From: Paractinoplanes ovalisporus
GTDB taxonomy: Bacteria; Actinomycetota; Actinomycetes; Mycobacteriales; Micromonosporaceae
Assembly: GCF_016834655.1 (NCBI RefSeq)
Contig: NZ_JAENHP010000004.1
Location: 1-64,000, forward strand
Reading direction: 5' to 3'
DNA: 64,000 nt
Shown here: one piece after another, positions 1 to 8,150 of the stretch
How the letters are laid out: every line of letters begins with the position of its first letter
Numbering within the stretch: the stretch's first letter is position 1
Position numbers and translations under genes: made by a program
Notes under the pieces: generated by a model
Told to the model about the DNA's origin: nothing
What the model saw: the letters and a program-made list of their open reading frames with translations, nothing else
The model's database searches: none

Positions 1-68
1 CGCTCGACTTGCATGTGTTAAGCACGCCGCCAGCGTTCGTCCTGAGCCAGGATCAAACTCTCCAACAA
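1..68 (-). rRNA. rrs: 16S rRNA, 5' end (partial)
   Basis: The reverse complement carries the universal 16S 5' region: GAGAGTTTGATCCTGGCTC, then the helix ending GGCGGCGTGCTTAACACATG. The gene is transcribed leftward and runs off the left edge of the window, so only about the first 68 bases are present. The mature 5' end at about 68 is estimated by analogy with other bacterial 16S genes. Confidence 0.97.
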
Positions 69-199
69 AAACTGTGGAAAAAATGTCCCGGCAGTTAAAC
101 AACTGCCAAAGGAATCACCCACCGAACTTAACCCCTAGAAAGAGGCAAGCCGGCCGGGGTATTACTTAATTGGCACTGGCTTATCAAGCACCCTGTTGA

Positions 200-213
200 G
201 TTCTCAAAGAACA
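200..213 (-). promoter_or_regulatory. rrn leader boxA antitermination element
   Basis: On the minus strand the leader reads TGTTCTTTGAGAAC about 130 bases upstream of the mature 16S end. This matches the TGCTCTTTGA-type boxA bound by NusB/NusE in rRNA antitermination complexes, and similar TTCTTTGAGAACTC blocks lie in other actinobacterial rrn leaders. Downstream of it the leader contains a short hairpin (GGCAGTTGTTTAACTGCC) that may take part in RNase III processing; the last point is inference. Confidence 0.8.
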
Positions 214-249
214 ACCACACCCGGTTGACTGCCCCGGGGCACTCGCTCA

Positions 250-278
250 ACTTTACCAGGTCTTCCTGGCCGTGTCAA
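250..278 (-). promoter_or_regulatory. rRNA operon promoter (proximal)
   Basis: The minus strand has a perfect -35 TTGACA (273-278), a 17-base spacer and a -10 TAAAGT (250-255), which places the transcription start near 243, about 175 bases before mature 16S and just upstream of boxA. This is the best sigma-70/HrdB-type promoter match in the window and fits a strong rrn promoter. Confidence 0.88.
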
Positions 279-429
279 CCGGTTTCTCCCGGTTGGTGCC
301 GCTTCGTCCTAGTAACCCCGCGTTCTGAGGCGCGCAGCATCGCTGCGATCCGCAGTTCGAAGGATTTGGCAGGACGGCCGGTGCGGATTTCTCCGCTGCC
401 TCGCCCGTTTCCCTGCCGGCTCGGAAAAC

Positions 430-457
430 ATTACACGCGCGTTCCCCGGGCTCCAAA
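430..457 (-). promoter_or_regulatory. possible distal rRNA promoter
   Basis: On the minus strand TTTGGA (452-457), 16 bases, then TGTAAT (430-435) resembles a second, weaker sigma-70 promoter about 180 bases upstream of the proximal one. Tandem promoters are usual for actinobacterial rrn operons, but the -35 here is poor. Confidence 0.45.
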
Positions 458-649
458 TCGGGTACCAGTGTCTCGCGTATGAGCAGCTCAGCGCAGGTAA
501 ACCGCCCGGAAACCGTCGGCTACCGGCTCGCAACCAAGACGCTGCGGCACCGCCAGGACGACTCAGCGATCGCCTACTGGTCGTACCGCCGCCCCCACCC
601 CCGCCCATCAAGGGTGGGCCGACCCTACTCACAGCGCCTGCGAGATTCC
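458..649. other. intergenic stretch upstream of the rrn promoters
   Basis: This stretch separates the rrn promoters from the 3' end of the minus-strand Rieske gene. A C-rich run near 590-612 is the only obvious composition feature. I see no supported gene in it; the open frames crossing it are shadows. Confidence 0.5.
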
Positions 650-1483
650 TTAGGGTTGCGCGATCTCCACGTTGCCCTCGTGCACGCGTACGCGCACCAA
701 GGGCTGGTCCGCCGCGGCCGGGCCGTGCACCACAGTGCCGTCCTCGAGGCGGAACGTGCTTCCGTGCCACGGACACACCACGCAGCCGTCCGGGGTCACG
801 TCGCCCTCGCCGAGCGGTCCGCCCTCGTGGCCGCACCGCTCGATCATCGCCGTCACGTGCTCCCCGTCCCGCCACAGCAGCACGGGGACGTCGCCCACGG
901 TTCGCACGACCGGCTCGCGTACGGGGAAATCGGTCAGCGCACCCACGGAAGTCCAGGTCGACGGCACCCGCGTCAGCTCGGTCGCCGCGTGGCTGGCGCC
1001 GGCGCTCCGCGCGTACGACAAATGGCCGCCCAGATAGGCACCCAGCCCGGCCACCGTCAGGCCGGCGAAGCTCAGCGCCCGTCCGGAACGCCCGCGCAGC
1101 CGCGCGACCAGGGACGCACCGTAGAGACCGACCGCGATCGCGTTCGCCGCCGCGTGCACCAGGCCCACGCGCTGCCTGTCCTTGGTGAGCTGCGACCAGT
1201 CGACCCAACCGGCGGCCACGGCGGGCGCGGCGCCTGCGGTGCCGACGGCGATCAGCGTGGTCGCCGCCTTGTGGGCGCCCGGCACCAGGTCGAGCACGGC
1301 GGCCGACATGAACGCACCCACGGGAAGCTGCACCAGAACCGGATGGAGCGGATGGCCGAGCCAGGTGCCGTGCAGGACATCCCGTACGCGCTGGGGTTGT
1401 GCCGCGGCCGTGACCGCTGCCTGCAGTTTCTCGGTCACACCGTCGAGCGAGCGGGCCTCTTCGAGCCGGTTGAGGATCTGCAT
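650..1483 (-). CDS. DUF2231 membrane protein with C-terminal Rieske [2Fe-2S] domain
   Basis: The 277-residue product has an N-terminal DUF2231-like region (conserved HGTWLGHPLHP at about residues 40-50) with several hydrophobic helices, followed by a C-terminal Rieske ferredoxin domain. The cluster ligands are visible as CGHEGG and CPWHGS (C-x-H ... C-x2-H). Such fusions are common in actinobacteria and probably act as membrane-anchored electron carriers; the partner is unknown. The ATG at 1483 is chosen because homologous N-termini begin close to the RLEEARSLD segment; a GTG at 1504 in the same frame is possible. It is transcribed away from the MEDS-STAS gene. Confidence 0.82.
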   Translation of the reverse strand: MQILNRLEEARSLDGVTEKLQAAVTAAAQPQRVRDVLHGTWLGHPLHPVLVQLPVGAFMSAAVLDLVPGAHKAATTLIAVGTAGAAPAVAAGWVDWSQLTKDRQRVGLVHAAANAIAVGLYGASLVARLRGRSGRALSFAGLTVAGLGAYLGGHLSYARSAGASHAATELTRVPSTWTSVGALTDFPVREPVVRTVGDVPVLLWRDGEHVTAMIERCGHEGGPLGEGDVTPDGCVVCPWHGSTFRLEDGTVVHGPAAADQPLVRVRVHEGNVEIAQP

Positions 1484-1552
1484 GAGCAGCGGGTTCCCGC
1501 CCACGGGAGGCCGAAACGCATGGCCGGAGCACCGGTCGGGTACATCGCATTG

Positions 1553-2365
1553 ATGGAAACCGTGGATCGGCTCGAGCGCGGCGACCACGCCTGTCTGACC
1601 TACTCCGATCCCGAGGAGCGGTCGGATCTGCTCGCCTCCTTCGTGGGCCGGGGTCTTCAGCTCGGGGAACGGGTGCTCTGTTTTTCCGCGGCGCCGGTCA
1701 GTGACGAGCTGCGGCAGCGTGGAGTGCCGGCGGGTGAGAGCGTGCTGCCGGTCGAGGAGTTGTGGGGTCCGGGTGGGACGCCGAACGCGGCCGCCATGGT
1801 TCGCCGGCTCAGTGCCGAGCGCGACCGCTCCCCACACGGGCTGCGGGTCACCCTCGACATGAGCTGGGCGGCGCGGCCGCAGGCGGGTGCCGAGCAGCTG
1901 CTCGCCTTCGAGAACGAGGTCGCCAAGCTGTTCGCCGAGGGCGGCCTCACGGCTTTGTGCACGTACGACCGGGAGGCGTTCGATTCGGTGACTTTGGCGT
2001 ACGCGGCGCGGACTCACCCCCGTACGGTGACCGCGGCCGTTTATCACGAGGACGCGGTGGTGCGGATCTGCCGGCAGCACGTGCCTCCGGGGATCCGCGT
2101 CGCCGGGGAGCTGGACGTGAGCCGGGCCGGTGCCTTGAAGGACGCGCTGGCCGAGGCCGTACGGCTGGACCCGGATGTGCACCTGAACCTCGGTCACCTG
2201 CGCTCGCTCGACGACGGTGCGGCCGCGGTGATCGTGCGGGCGGCGTCGGGTCTGCCCCGCAACCGGCACATGATCGTCGTCGGGGACCGGCAGACCGGGC
2301 GGACGTTGCGGGTGGCCGGCGCGCACGGCGTACCCAATCTGAGGTTGTTGGTCCGCGACCGGTAG
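1553..2365 (+). CDS. MEDS-domain sensor fused to a STAS domain
   Basis: A 270-residue protein. Residues 1-165 match the MEDS (DcmR-like sensory) domain pattern, with the opening GDHACLTYSD followed by the ERVLCFSAA strand. Residues about 180-270 are a STAS fold (RVAGELDVSRAG ... LNLGHLRSLDDGAAAVIV). In SpoIIAA-type anti-anti-sigma factors the equivalent loop is DSSG with a phosphorylated serine; here it reads DDGA, so the phosphoacceptor is missing. The likely role is signalling within a partner-switching sigma network, but no kinase or anti-sigma factor is adjacent. No clear Shine-Dalgarno site precedes the ATG. Confidence 0.75.
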   Translation: METVDRLERGDHACLTYSDPEERSDLLASFVGRGLQLGERVLCFSAAPVSDELRQRGVPAGESVLPVEELWGPGGTPNAAAMVRRLSAERDRSPHGLRVTLDMSWAARPQAGAEQLLAFENEVAKLFAEGGLTALCTYDREAFDSVTLAYAARTHPRTVTAAVYHEDAVVRICRQHVPPGIRVAGELDVSRAGALKDALAEAVRLDPDVHLNLGHLRSLDDGAAAVIVRAASGLPRNRHMIVVGDRQTGRTLRVAGAHGVPNLRLLVRDR

Positions 2366-2369
2366 CGAT

Positions 2370-2375
2370 TACCGT
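2370..2375 (+). promoter_or_regulatory. -10 element, probable leaderless start
   Basis: TACCGT lies 7 bases before the ATG at 2383, so transcription would begin at or next to the start codon. No Shine-Dalgarno site is present and no convincing -35 is visible. Confidence 0.5.
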
Positions 2376-2382
2376 GCCGTTC

Positions 2383-3399
2383 ATGAATGGCGTGATCGCA
2401 CCAGGTTTCGAAGCTGTCGGTGAGGCGTTCGCGACCGATCCGCGCGGAGGGTCGGCGCTGACGATTCTGCGGGCCGGCGAACCGGTGGTGGAGGTGGTCG
2501 AGGGCTGGCGCGACGCGGCCCGCACCCAGCCGTGGAAACCGGACACTCTGGTCAATGTCTATTCGACCGGGAAGCCGGTCATCGCCATGGCGGTGGTGAT
2601 GCTGGCGGAGCGCGGGCTGATCGATCTCGATGCGCCGGTGTCCGCCTATTGGCCGTCGTTTCAGACCCCCGCTTCCGTACGGCAGGTGTTGTCGCACACT
2701 TCGGGACTGGCGTCGTTCCCCGTTCCCCGCGAGGCGTCCGCGTTCGCCGACTGGGATCTGCTCTGCGCCGACCTGGCCGCGGCGCAACCGGAGTGGGAAC
2801 CGGGAAAGGTGGCGGCGGAACACGCTTTGACGTACGGGCATCTGCTCGGCGAACTGGTGCGTCGCGTGGACGGCCGGACGCCCGCGCGATTTGTCGCCGA
2901 GGAGCTCCCGTACGACTTCGGGTTTGCTCTGTCCGATGCGGACATCGCCCGCTGCGCCGAGCTGGAGTTCGACCGCCCCGACTGGCCGGAACGCAACGCC
3001 GGCGAGCCCGGTTCGCTGCGGTCCCGGGCGGTCAGCAACCCGGCCGGCGCCCGCGACCTGGCCGTCATCAACAGCGACCGGTGGCGCCGCGCGTCGGTTC
3101 CGGCGGTCAATCTGCACGCCAGCGCAACCGGAGTGGCGCGTTTCTATGCGGCAATTGTCGACGGTTCCCTGCCGGCTGTCGCGGTTCCCCAGTTCGTCGG
3201 GCCCGATCTGTTCATCGGCGACGAGACCACCTGGGGTCTGGGCGTGCAGATCGAACCGGACGGCACGTGGGGGCACGGCGGTCTGGGTGGCTCCGCGGGT
3301 TATGCCGACCCGGCGCGGGGCCTCGTCATCGCGTACGTGAGCCGGCGGTTGGGCGACTTCGCGGCGCTGGACCGTATCGAGCAGGCATTGCCGCGGTAA
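2383..3399 (+). CDS. serine hydrolase, beta-lactamase/EstB family (class C fold)
   Basis: The 338-residue protein belongs to the beta-lactamase-related serine hydrolase family (esterases, carboxypeptidases and class C enzymes). The nucleophile motif S-T-G-K (SxxK) occurs in the VYSTGKPV segment near residue 61. A tyrosine motif lies in the LTYGHLLGEL segment, and a C-terminal HGG (WGHGGLGGSAGY) replaces the KTG box, as in esterase-like members. There is no signal peptide, so it is probably cytoplasmic and more likely an esterase than a resistance enzyme. The ATG at 2383 fits both the conserved N-terminus and the -10 placed 7 bases upstream. Confidence 0.85.
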   Translation: MNGVIAPGFEAVGEAFATDPRGGSALTILRAGEPVVEVVEGWRDAARTQPWKPDTLVNVYSTGKPVIAMAVVMLAERGLIDLDAPVSAYWPSFQTPASVRQVLSHTSGLASFPVPREASAFADWDLLCADLAAAQPEWEPGKVAAEHALTYGHLLGELVRRVDGRTPARFVAEELPYDFGFALSDADIARCAELEFDRPDWPERNAGEPGSLRSRAVSNPAGARDLAVINSDRWRRASVPAVNLHASATGVARFYAAIVDGSLPAVAVPQFVGPDLFIGDETTWGLGVQIEPDGTWGHGGLGGSAGYADPARGLVIAYVSRRLGDFAALDRIEQALPR

Positions 3400-3471
3400 A
3401 ACCCTTATCCCCCGAGACCGCCTGCCGATTCTGACCCCTCGCGGAAGAGGGTTCATTGAAGGAGGCGGTTC

Positions 3472-4359
3472 GTGAGGGAGCGGTGGCAGGCAGGGCTGGT
3501 GTCTGTCATTCTCGCGGCCACCTCGCTGACGGTGCCCGCGGTCTCGGCTTCGGCCGCGCCCGCGGGCACTGCCGCACGTTCGGCCGCGCGTTTTGTCGCG
3601 GCTCCGGCCGGCACCCGGGCCATGTGGCTCTGGGGCGCCTACGACCCGGCCGAGGTGATCGCCTGGGCCGGGGCGCAGAACGTCACCGAGGTCTTCGCGT
3701 ACGTCCCGTGGTCCGTAGCCACCGACGGCAGCCTTCCCCGCCTGCGCGACCTGAGCGAGCGCGCCGCGGACGCCGGCATCCGCCTGTCCGCCCTGGGCGG
3801 CGAGCCCGACTGGACCACCAACCCGGACGACGCCATCGTCTGGCGCGACGCCGTGCTGGCGACCGGCCTGTTCAGCGCCATCCACCTCGACGTGGAGCCG
3901 TACGCCCTACCGGCCTGGACGACCGACACCGCGGCCACGCAGCTCGCGTTCCTGACGTTGCTCGACCGCATGCGCGCCGGCAACCCGCTGCCGATCGAGG
4001 CCGACGTCCCGTTCTGGTACGGCGAGCACAAACTCAACAAGAAGAACTTCGCCGACGAGGTCCTGAAGCGCGTCGACGCCGTCACGGTCATGAGTTACCG
4101 CGACACCGCCACCGGGACCAACTCGATGGTCGCGGTGAGCCAGGACTGGCTGCGCCGGGGAGCCACGGCCCGCAAACGCGTACGCCTGGCCGCCGAGACC
4201 GACGCCCTGGCCGAGTGCACCTATTGCACGTTCGCCGAGGAGGGGTCCCGCAAGATGCTGAAGACACTGTCCCAGGTGGACAAGGCAACCCGCAGTTCCC
4301 CCGCGTACGCCGGAATCGCCGTCCACCGGTACGGCGCGTGGCGGGTCCTACGCCCCTGA
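3472..4359 (+). CDS. secreted protein with glycosidase-like TIM-barrel character
   Basis: A 295-residue protein with a clear Sec signal peptide (residues 1-29, ending SASAAPA). The mature part has strand/helix segments typical of a barrel: RAMWLWGAYDP, VTEVFAYVPW, FSAIHLDVEPYALP, PIEADVPFWYG and VDAVTVMSYRD. The acidic residues in HLDVEPYA are placed where glycoside hydrolase-like barrels carry catalytic acids, but the activity is unproven. The GTG start is fixed by GAAGGAGG 6-8 bases upstream. Its 3' end overlaps the convergent kinase gene by 12 bases. Confidence 0.72.
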   Translation: MRERWQAGLVSVILAATSLTVPAVSASAAPAGTAARSAARFVAAPAGTRAMWLWGAYDPAEVIAWAGAQNVTEVFAYVPWSVATDGSLPRLRDLSERAADAGIRLSALGGEPDWTTNPDDAIVWRDAVLATGLFSAIHLDVEPYALPAWTTDTAATQLAFLTLLDRMRAGNPLPIEADVPFWYGEHKLNKKNFADEVLKRVDAVTVMSYRDTATGTNSMVAVSQDWLRRGATARKRVRLAAETDALAECTYCTFAEEGSRKMLKTLSQVDKATRSSPAYAGIAVHRYGAWRVLRP

Positions 4360-5280
4360 CCGCAGCGCCTCGACGAGCCGGGGAAGCCGGCCGAACAGGT
4401 CGGGAAGGCCGTGCACCCCATCGCGTACGGAATCGTGGGACAGCGCGAGGTCGGGACCGGCGCCGGCCTCGACACCGGCGAGGCAGCGCAGCAGGTTCCA
4501 CCGCACGTGCCCCAGCCAGCCCCCGATCATGTAAACGAACCAGCTCGGCCCCCAGGGCGGCAGCTCTCCCCCTGCGTCGACGTAGCCGTCGAGGACCGCC
4601 TGGAAGACGGCGGGCTCGATGTCGTCGAAGCCGGGCCCCTTCGCGATGCTCAACGCCGTCGAGCCGAGCTCCCCCGACAGGTCGAGCATTCCCGAAAGCT
4701 CCCAGTCGAGCACCACCGGCCGCCCTTCGCGGGCGAGCAGGTTCCACGGCTGAATGTCCCGGTGGGTCAGCACCACGGGCCCCGGCCGCTCGCAGGTGTC
4801 GACAAATTCGGCGATCGCGAGAAACGTCCCGACCTGGGACCTGAGGTCATCGGCCCAGGGCTGCCCGGTCGCCACCGCCCGCTCGGCCAGCTCAGCCCAG
4901 TCCCGCGCCACCGGTTCCGCGCCCGGGTCGTCGTTCCAGGCGACGTCGAGCGAGTGGATGCGCGCCAGGATCTGCCCGACCTCGAACGCGTACGCCGCCG
5001 GCACGGGTTCTTCGGGCACTTTCTCACCCTCGACCCACCGGTGGACAAGCATGTGCGGCCCCACCAAGATCGGCTCCGGCATCGAAACACCGGCCGCGAA
5101 GGCCGCCCGCTCGAACCGGAACACGTCCTCGGCCCGATAGACCAACCGCCGGTCAAGGGAGTTCAGCTCCTTGACCGCGAACGCCCCTCGCTCGGTGTCG
5201 AGCCGATACATCTGGTTGGCGAACCCGCCGTGCACCCGGACCATGGGCCCGACCGGCACACCCAGCTCCGAAAGCTCCAC
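4348..5280 (-). CDS. aminoglycoside phosphotransferase-family kinase
   Basis: A 310-residue protein of the APH/choline-kinase-like fold. The ATP lysine is in the AFAVKELN strand, the catalytic loop reads THRDIQPWNLL, and the metal-binding DFG-equivalent is VVLDWELSG. The substrate cannot be told from sequence; members include antibiotic, choline, homoserine and macrolide kinases, and no resistance gene context is present. The GTG start has a TAGGTT -10 only 6 bases upstream, suggesting a leaderless transcript. Confidence 0.8.
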   Translation of the reverse strand: MELSELGVPVGPMVRVHGGFANQMYRLDTERGAFAVKELNSLDRRLVYRAEDVFRFERAAFAAGVSMPEPILVGPHMLVHRWVEGEKVPEEPVPAAYAFEVGQILARIHSLDVAWNDDPGAEPVARDWAELAERAVATGQPWADDLRSQVGTFLAIAEFVDTCERPGPVVLTHRDIQPWNLLAREGRPVVLDWELSGMLDLSGELGSTALSIAKGPGFDDIEPAVFQAVLDGYVDAGGELPPWGPSWFVYMIGGWLGHVRWNLLRCLAGVEAGAGPDLALSHDSVRDGVHGLPDLFGRLPRLVEALRSGA

Positions 5281-5286
5281 CCCCGA

Positions 5287-5292
5287 AACCTA
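5287..5292 (-). promoter_or_regulatory. -10 element, probable leaderless start
   Basis: On the minus strand TAGGTT is separated by 6 bases from the GTG at 5280. No ribosome binding site is seen between them. Confidence 0.5.
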
Positions 5293-5400
5293 GGGCGTGC
5301 CGGTTCACGAACGCATCCGCTTTACCCGTTCAGGCCGGAGGCTCCCCGTACGCCCACCAGCCGGCGCCGCCGGACTGACAGCTGGATCCGGCCCGATCGC

Positions 5401-5754
5401 CTACTTGCCAGGCTCGATCTGTGAGCTGGTGACCTTCCCGTCCTCAACCTCACAGCTGAACTGCCGGAAACCGGCGTCCTTCGTGGCGAACTTGCCCGAC
5501 ACCGTAATCACCTTGTCGCCGTCGATCCGGAACGACGACTCCTGCCACAGCTTCTGCCACGGCGTCGGTTCCACTGCGTCGACCTCGGTCTTGCAGAGGT
5601 CAACAGCTGCGTCCTGTCGTTCCTCGAGGGACTCGGGCCACACCTTGATCACCGCAACGATCCCAGCGACCACCAGCCCGACGAGCACCCAGAAAACCAG
5701 ACGACCGCGCCGGGTGCTGGGCTGGTACGGGGCAGACTCAGTCATGAATGACAT
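5401..5754 (-). CDS. small single-pass membrane protein of unknown function
   Basis: A 117-residue protein I do not recognise. A transmembrane helix (LVFWVLVGLVVAGIVAVI, about residues 19-36) follows a short basic cytoplasmic segment; the outer part of about 80 residues has two cysteines (DLCKTEV and FSCEVED) that could pair outside the cell. The start is uncertain: ATG codons at 5754 and 5745 are 9 bases apart and neither has a good Shine-Dalgarno site. Confidence 0.62.
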   Translation of the reverse strand: MSFMTESAPYQPSTRRGRLVFWVLVGLVVAGIVAVIKVWPESLEERQDAAVDLCKTEVDAVEPTPWQKLWQESSFRIDGDKVITVSGKFATKDAGFRQFSCEVEDGKVTSSQIEPGK

Positions 5755-5902
5755 CTGACCATGACGGCGTTGCGCCCGGCAGACACTGGACGGCGAAGAA
5801 ACGTCGTCTTTCACGCCGAGAAACCGCGACTTCGATCCGTCGATGTTGAGGTCAGGACGCGGCGGATGCCAGGTTCGGTGTCCGCTCCAGACTCGTATCG
5901 GG

Positions 5903-6112
5903 TCAGCGGCGGCGGAGGCCGGCTCGGCTTGTTATGACGCGGTAGCCGTCTTCGAACTCCAGCAGCGCGCTGTTTCGGGAACCCCGGACTATCACCCGGC
6001 ACGGCTGGCCGGCCCGGTCGACGCTGTCTCCGAACCACGGGACCCGGGCGTGGACTCCCGGGTACTCCAACGTTCGGTAGCGCCACCTCCAGACGTACGG
6101 GAAAGGGGTCAT
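5903..6112 (-). CDS. small basic hypothetical protein coupled to MarR gene
   Basis: A 69-residue protein, rich in Arg and aromatic residues (PYVWRWRYRTLEYPG near the start). Its ATG overlaps the MarR stop codon by an ATGA tetranucleotide, so it is probably translationally coupled to the regulator. It shows no recognised domain, membrane segment or signal peptide; the compact basic sequence would suit a small nucleic-acid or protein binder, which is a guess. Confidence 0.55.
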   Translation of the reverse strand: MTPFPYVWRWRYRTLEYPGVHARVPWFGDSVDRAGQPCRVIVRGSRNSALLEFEDGYRVITSRAGLRRR

Positions 6113-6591
6113 GGGCGGCGTTTGCGAGGGGCGGCTGAGCGCGGCGGCTCGGTGCGCATGTGGTCGCGGACCCGGGACATGATGTCGCCCAGGGACTTGA
6201 CGTCCCGGTCGGGCAAGGGGTCGATCAGCAGGCGGCGGACGACCTCGATGTGGCCGGGCAGGACCTTGGCGATGCGGGCGTGGCCGGCCTCGGTGATGGT
6301 GACCAGGGTGGACCGTTCGTCGGTGGGGTCGGGGGAACGGGTGATCAGGCCGGCCTTCTCGAGCTGGCCGGCCTGGTAGGTGAGGCCGCTCCGGCTGTAG
6401 ACCACGCCGTCGGCCAGTGCCGTCATGGTGAGCTGGCCGTTGGCGTCGAACAGGCGCATCAGCAGCGAGAACTGGATGTCGCTGAGGTCGCCGTCGGCCC
6501 GGAGCTGCTGCTCGACCGCATGCTGGAGCAGGCTCACCGATTCGATCAGCGCGAAGTAGGTTCCCAGCTGGTGGGGCTGAAGTCCGGGCAC
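6109..6591 (-). CDS. MarR-family transcriptional regulator
   Basis: A 160-residue protein with the MarR winged-helix layout: helices around residues 40-65, then the recognition segment MTALADGVVYSRSGLTYQAGQLEKAG and the wing with the family signature SPDPTDERSTLVTITEAG. The ligand is unknown. It begins with GTG just 6 bases after a TAGCCT -10 (leaderless) and is followed by a coupled 69-residue gene, so both probably respond together. Confidence 0.88.
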   Translation of the reverse strand: MPGLQPHQLGTYFALIESVSLLQHAVEQQLRADGDLSDIQFSLLMRLFDANGQLTMTALADGVVYSRSGLTYQAGQLEKAGLITRSPDPTDERSTLVTITEAGHARIAKVLPGHIEVVRRLLIDPLPDRDVKSLGDIMSRVRDHMRTEPPRSAAPRKRRP

Positions 6592-6597
6592 CGGCCC

Positions 6598-6603
6598 AGG
6601 CTA
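6598..6603 (-). promoter_or_regulatory. -10 element of the marR operon (leaderless)
   Basis: Minus-strand TAGCCT sits 6 bases before the GTG at 6591. Nothing resembling a ribosome binding site lies between. Confidence 0.5.
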
Positions 6604-6796
6604 CCGCTACGAAGTCGAAGCATCGCGGCGCGGAACACAGGCCACTCATAGATATCGCCGTCGTGCATGAGAACCCGACCGGTGGGGGAAAGAGCGTCCT
6701 GGTTCCTGGATGCATGACAAGCAAAGACATGGGACAGGGGCGGAGCCCGCCGGCCGAGACGTTATGACGGACGCAACCGGCCGACGGACCCCGCGT

Positions 6797-6826
6797 TGAC
6801 CCGCCCGGGCGTACCGGGCGGGGTCA
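6797..6826 (-). terminator. hairpin terminator after phr
   Basis: TGACCCGCCCGG and CCGGGCGGGGTCA form a stem with one bulged G around a 5-base loop. The hairpin overlaps the phr stop codon. There is no T-run, as is usual for high-GC actinobacterial terminators. Confidence 0.55.
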
Positions 6827-8149
6827 CGGCCGCAACCACACCGCGGTGTCTCGGTGCGACTCGAGCGGCCCCGGGTAGTCGAGGCCGCGCCGGACCTGGT
6901 CCGGCAGGCGCCAGGGCTGGTGCACGGCGCCGCCCTCGACTCCCTTGAGTTCGGGTACGTAGCGCCGAACGTACACGCCCTCGGGGTCGAAACGCTGGGC
7001 CTGGCGGATCGGATTGAACTTCCGATAGGGGCGGGTGTCGTTCCCGGTACCCGCCACCCACTGCCAATTGCCCGAATTGTTCGGCACGTCCCCGTCCAGC
7101 AGCCAGCGGAAGAACCACTTCACGCCGGGCCGCCAGTCGACGCCGAGATGTTTGGTGAGAAAGGCCGCCGTGATCAGCCGGGCCCGGTTGTGCATCCAGC
7201 CCTCGGCGCGCAGCTGGCGCATGCCGGCGTCGACCACCGGCACCCCGGTCAGGCCGTCCTGCCAGTGCTGCAGCGCGTCGGCGTCGTCGCGCCAGTCGGT
7301 GTCGCCGGACGGGCGGATCGGCTCGGTCGACAGCTTCGGCACCGACAACGCGACCTGGTAGTAGAAGTCACGCCAGCACAGCTGCCGCACGTACTCCTCG
7401 GCGTCGTGCTTGACCGCGGCGTTGGCCAGTTCCAGGGGCGAGAGACAACCGAAGCGGAGGTACGGGCTGAGCCGGCTGGTGCCGTCGGCGGCCATGTCGT
7501 CGTGCAGCTCGGGGTAGGGCCCGATGTGCCGCAGCCAGCCTGCGAACAGCCGGCGCGCCTCGGTCTCGCCGCCGTCGGCCGCGTCCGGCGACTCGCCCCG
7601 GGGCAGTGTCGGCAGCCGGCCCACGGCGATCCCGTGCGGCAGTGTGATCCGGCTGGGCGTGGCGACCTCTTCCCGCCAGCCCGCCCCGCGCCAGTTGCGG
7701 TGATAGGGCGAGAAGACCCGGTACGACTCGCCGCCCCCGCCCGGCCGCAGCGCGCCGGGATCGACCACGGTCAGGCCCGGGAACAGCTTCAGCGCCATCC
7801 GGTGCCGTTCGGACTCGCGCTTCAGCTTCTCCTCGCGGCGGCGGGCGTACCGGCTGACGTCGGCCGCCATCGCGATGCCTTCGGCGTTGACCGAGCGGGC
7901 CACGTCGATCGCCTCGGCCACCGGGTCACCCATCCGGATCACCAGGTCGCCGCCCTTGTCGCGCAGCGTCGCGCGCAGGTCAGCGAGCGACTGGTGCAGG
8001 AAGCGGGACCGGTTGGCCGAGAGCTCGCCCAGCTTCGGATCGAGCACGAACAACGGCACCACCTGCTCGGCGTTGGCGCAGGTGGCGGCGAGCGCGGGGT
8101 TGTCCCGTACGCGAAGGTCGCGGGTGAACAGGACGACGGCGGTCTTCAT
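6824..8149 (-). CDS. phr: deoxyribodipyrimidine photo-lyase
   Basis: A 441-residue DNA photolyase, repairing UV pyrimidine dimers using blue light and FAD. The N-terminal antenna domain starts AVVLFTRDLRVRDNP. The C-terminal FAD domain has RLSPYLRFGCLSP, CWRDFYYQV, DAGMRQLRAEGWMHNRARL and the DGDVPNNSGNWQW block, all hallmark class I segments. It starts one base after the crtB stop codon, so the two are co-transcribed, a light-response pairing known from carotenoid clusters of Streptomyces and other bacteria. Confidence 0.95.
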   Translation of the reverse strand: MKTAVVLFTRDLRVRDNPALAATCANAEQVVPLFVLDPKLGELSANRSRFLHQSLADLRATLRDKGGDLVIRMGDPVAEAIDVARSVNAEGIAMAADVSRYARRREEKLKRESERHRMALKLFPGLTVVDPGALRPGGGGESYRVFSPYHRNWRGAGWREEVATPSRITLPHGIAVGRLPTLPRGESPDAADGGETEARRLFAGWLRHIGPYPELHDDMAADGTSRLSPYLRFGCLSPLELANAAVKHDAEEYVRQLCWRDFYYQVALSVPKLSTEPIRPSGDTDWRDDADALQHWQDGLTGVPVVDAGMRQLRAEGWMHNRARLITAAFLTKHLGVDWRPGVKWFFRWLLDGDVPNNSGNWQWVAGTGNDTRPYRKFNPIRQAQRFDPEGVYVRRYVPELKGVEGGAVHQPWRLPDQVRRGLDYPGPLESHRDTAVWLRP

Positions 8150-8150
8150 G

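Noticed and set aside
309..1550. Long minus-strand frame overlapping the Rieske gene
   Set aside because: Out of frame with the Rieske domain, Arg-rich shadow; the true frame is 650-1483.
2383..3399. Antibiotic-resistance beta-lactamase
   Set aside because: It lacks a signal peptide and has HGG instead of KTG, which favours an esterase-like enzyme.
4348..5280. Aminoglycoside resistance kinase
   Set aside because: Only family-level motifs are present; the substrate cannot be inferred and the context gives no resistance link.
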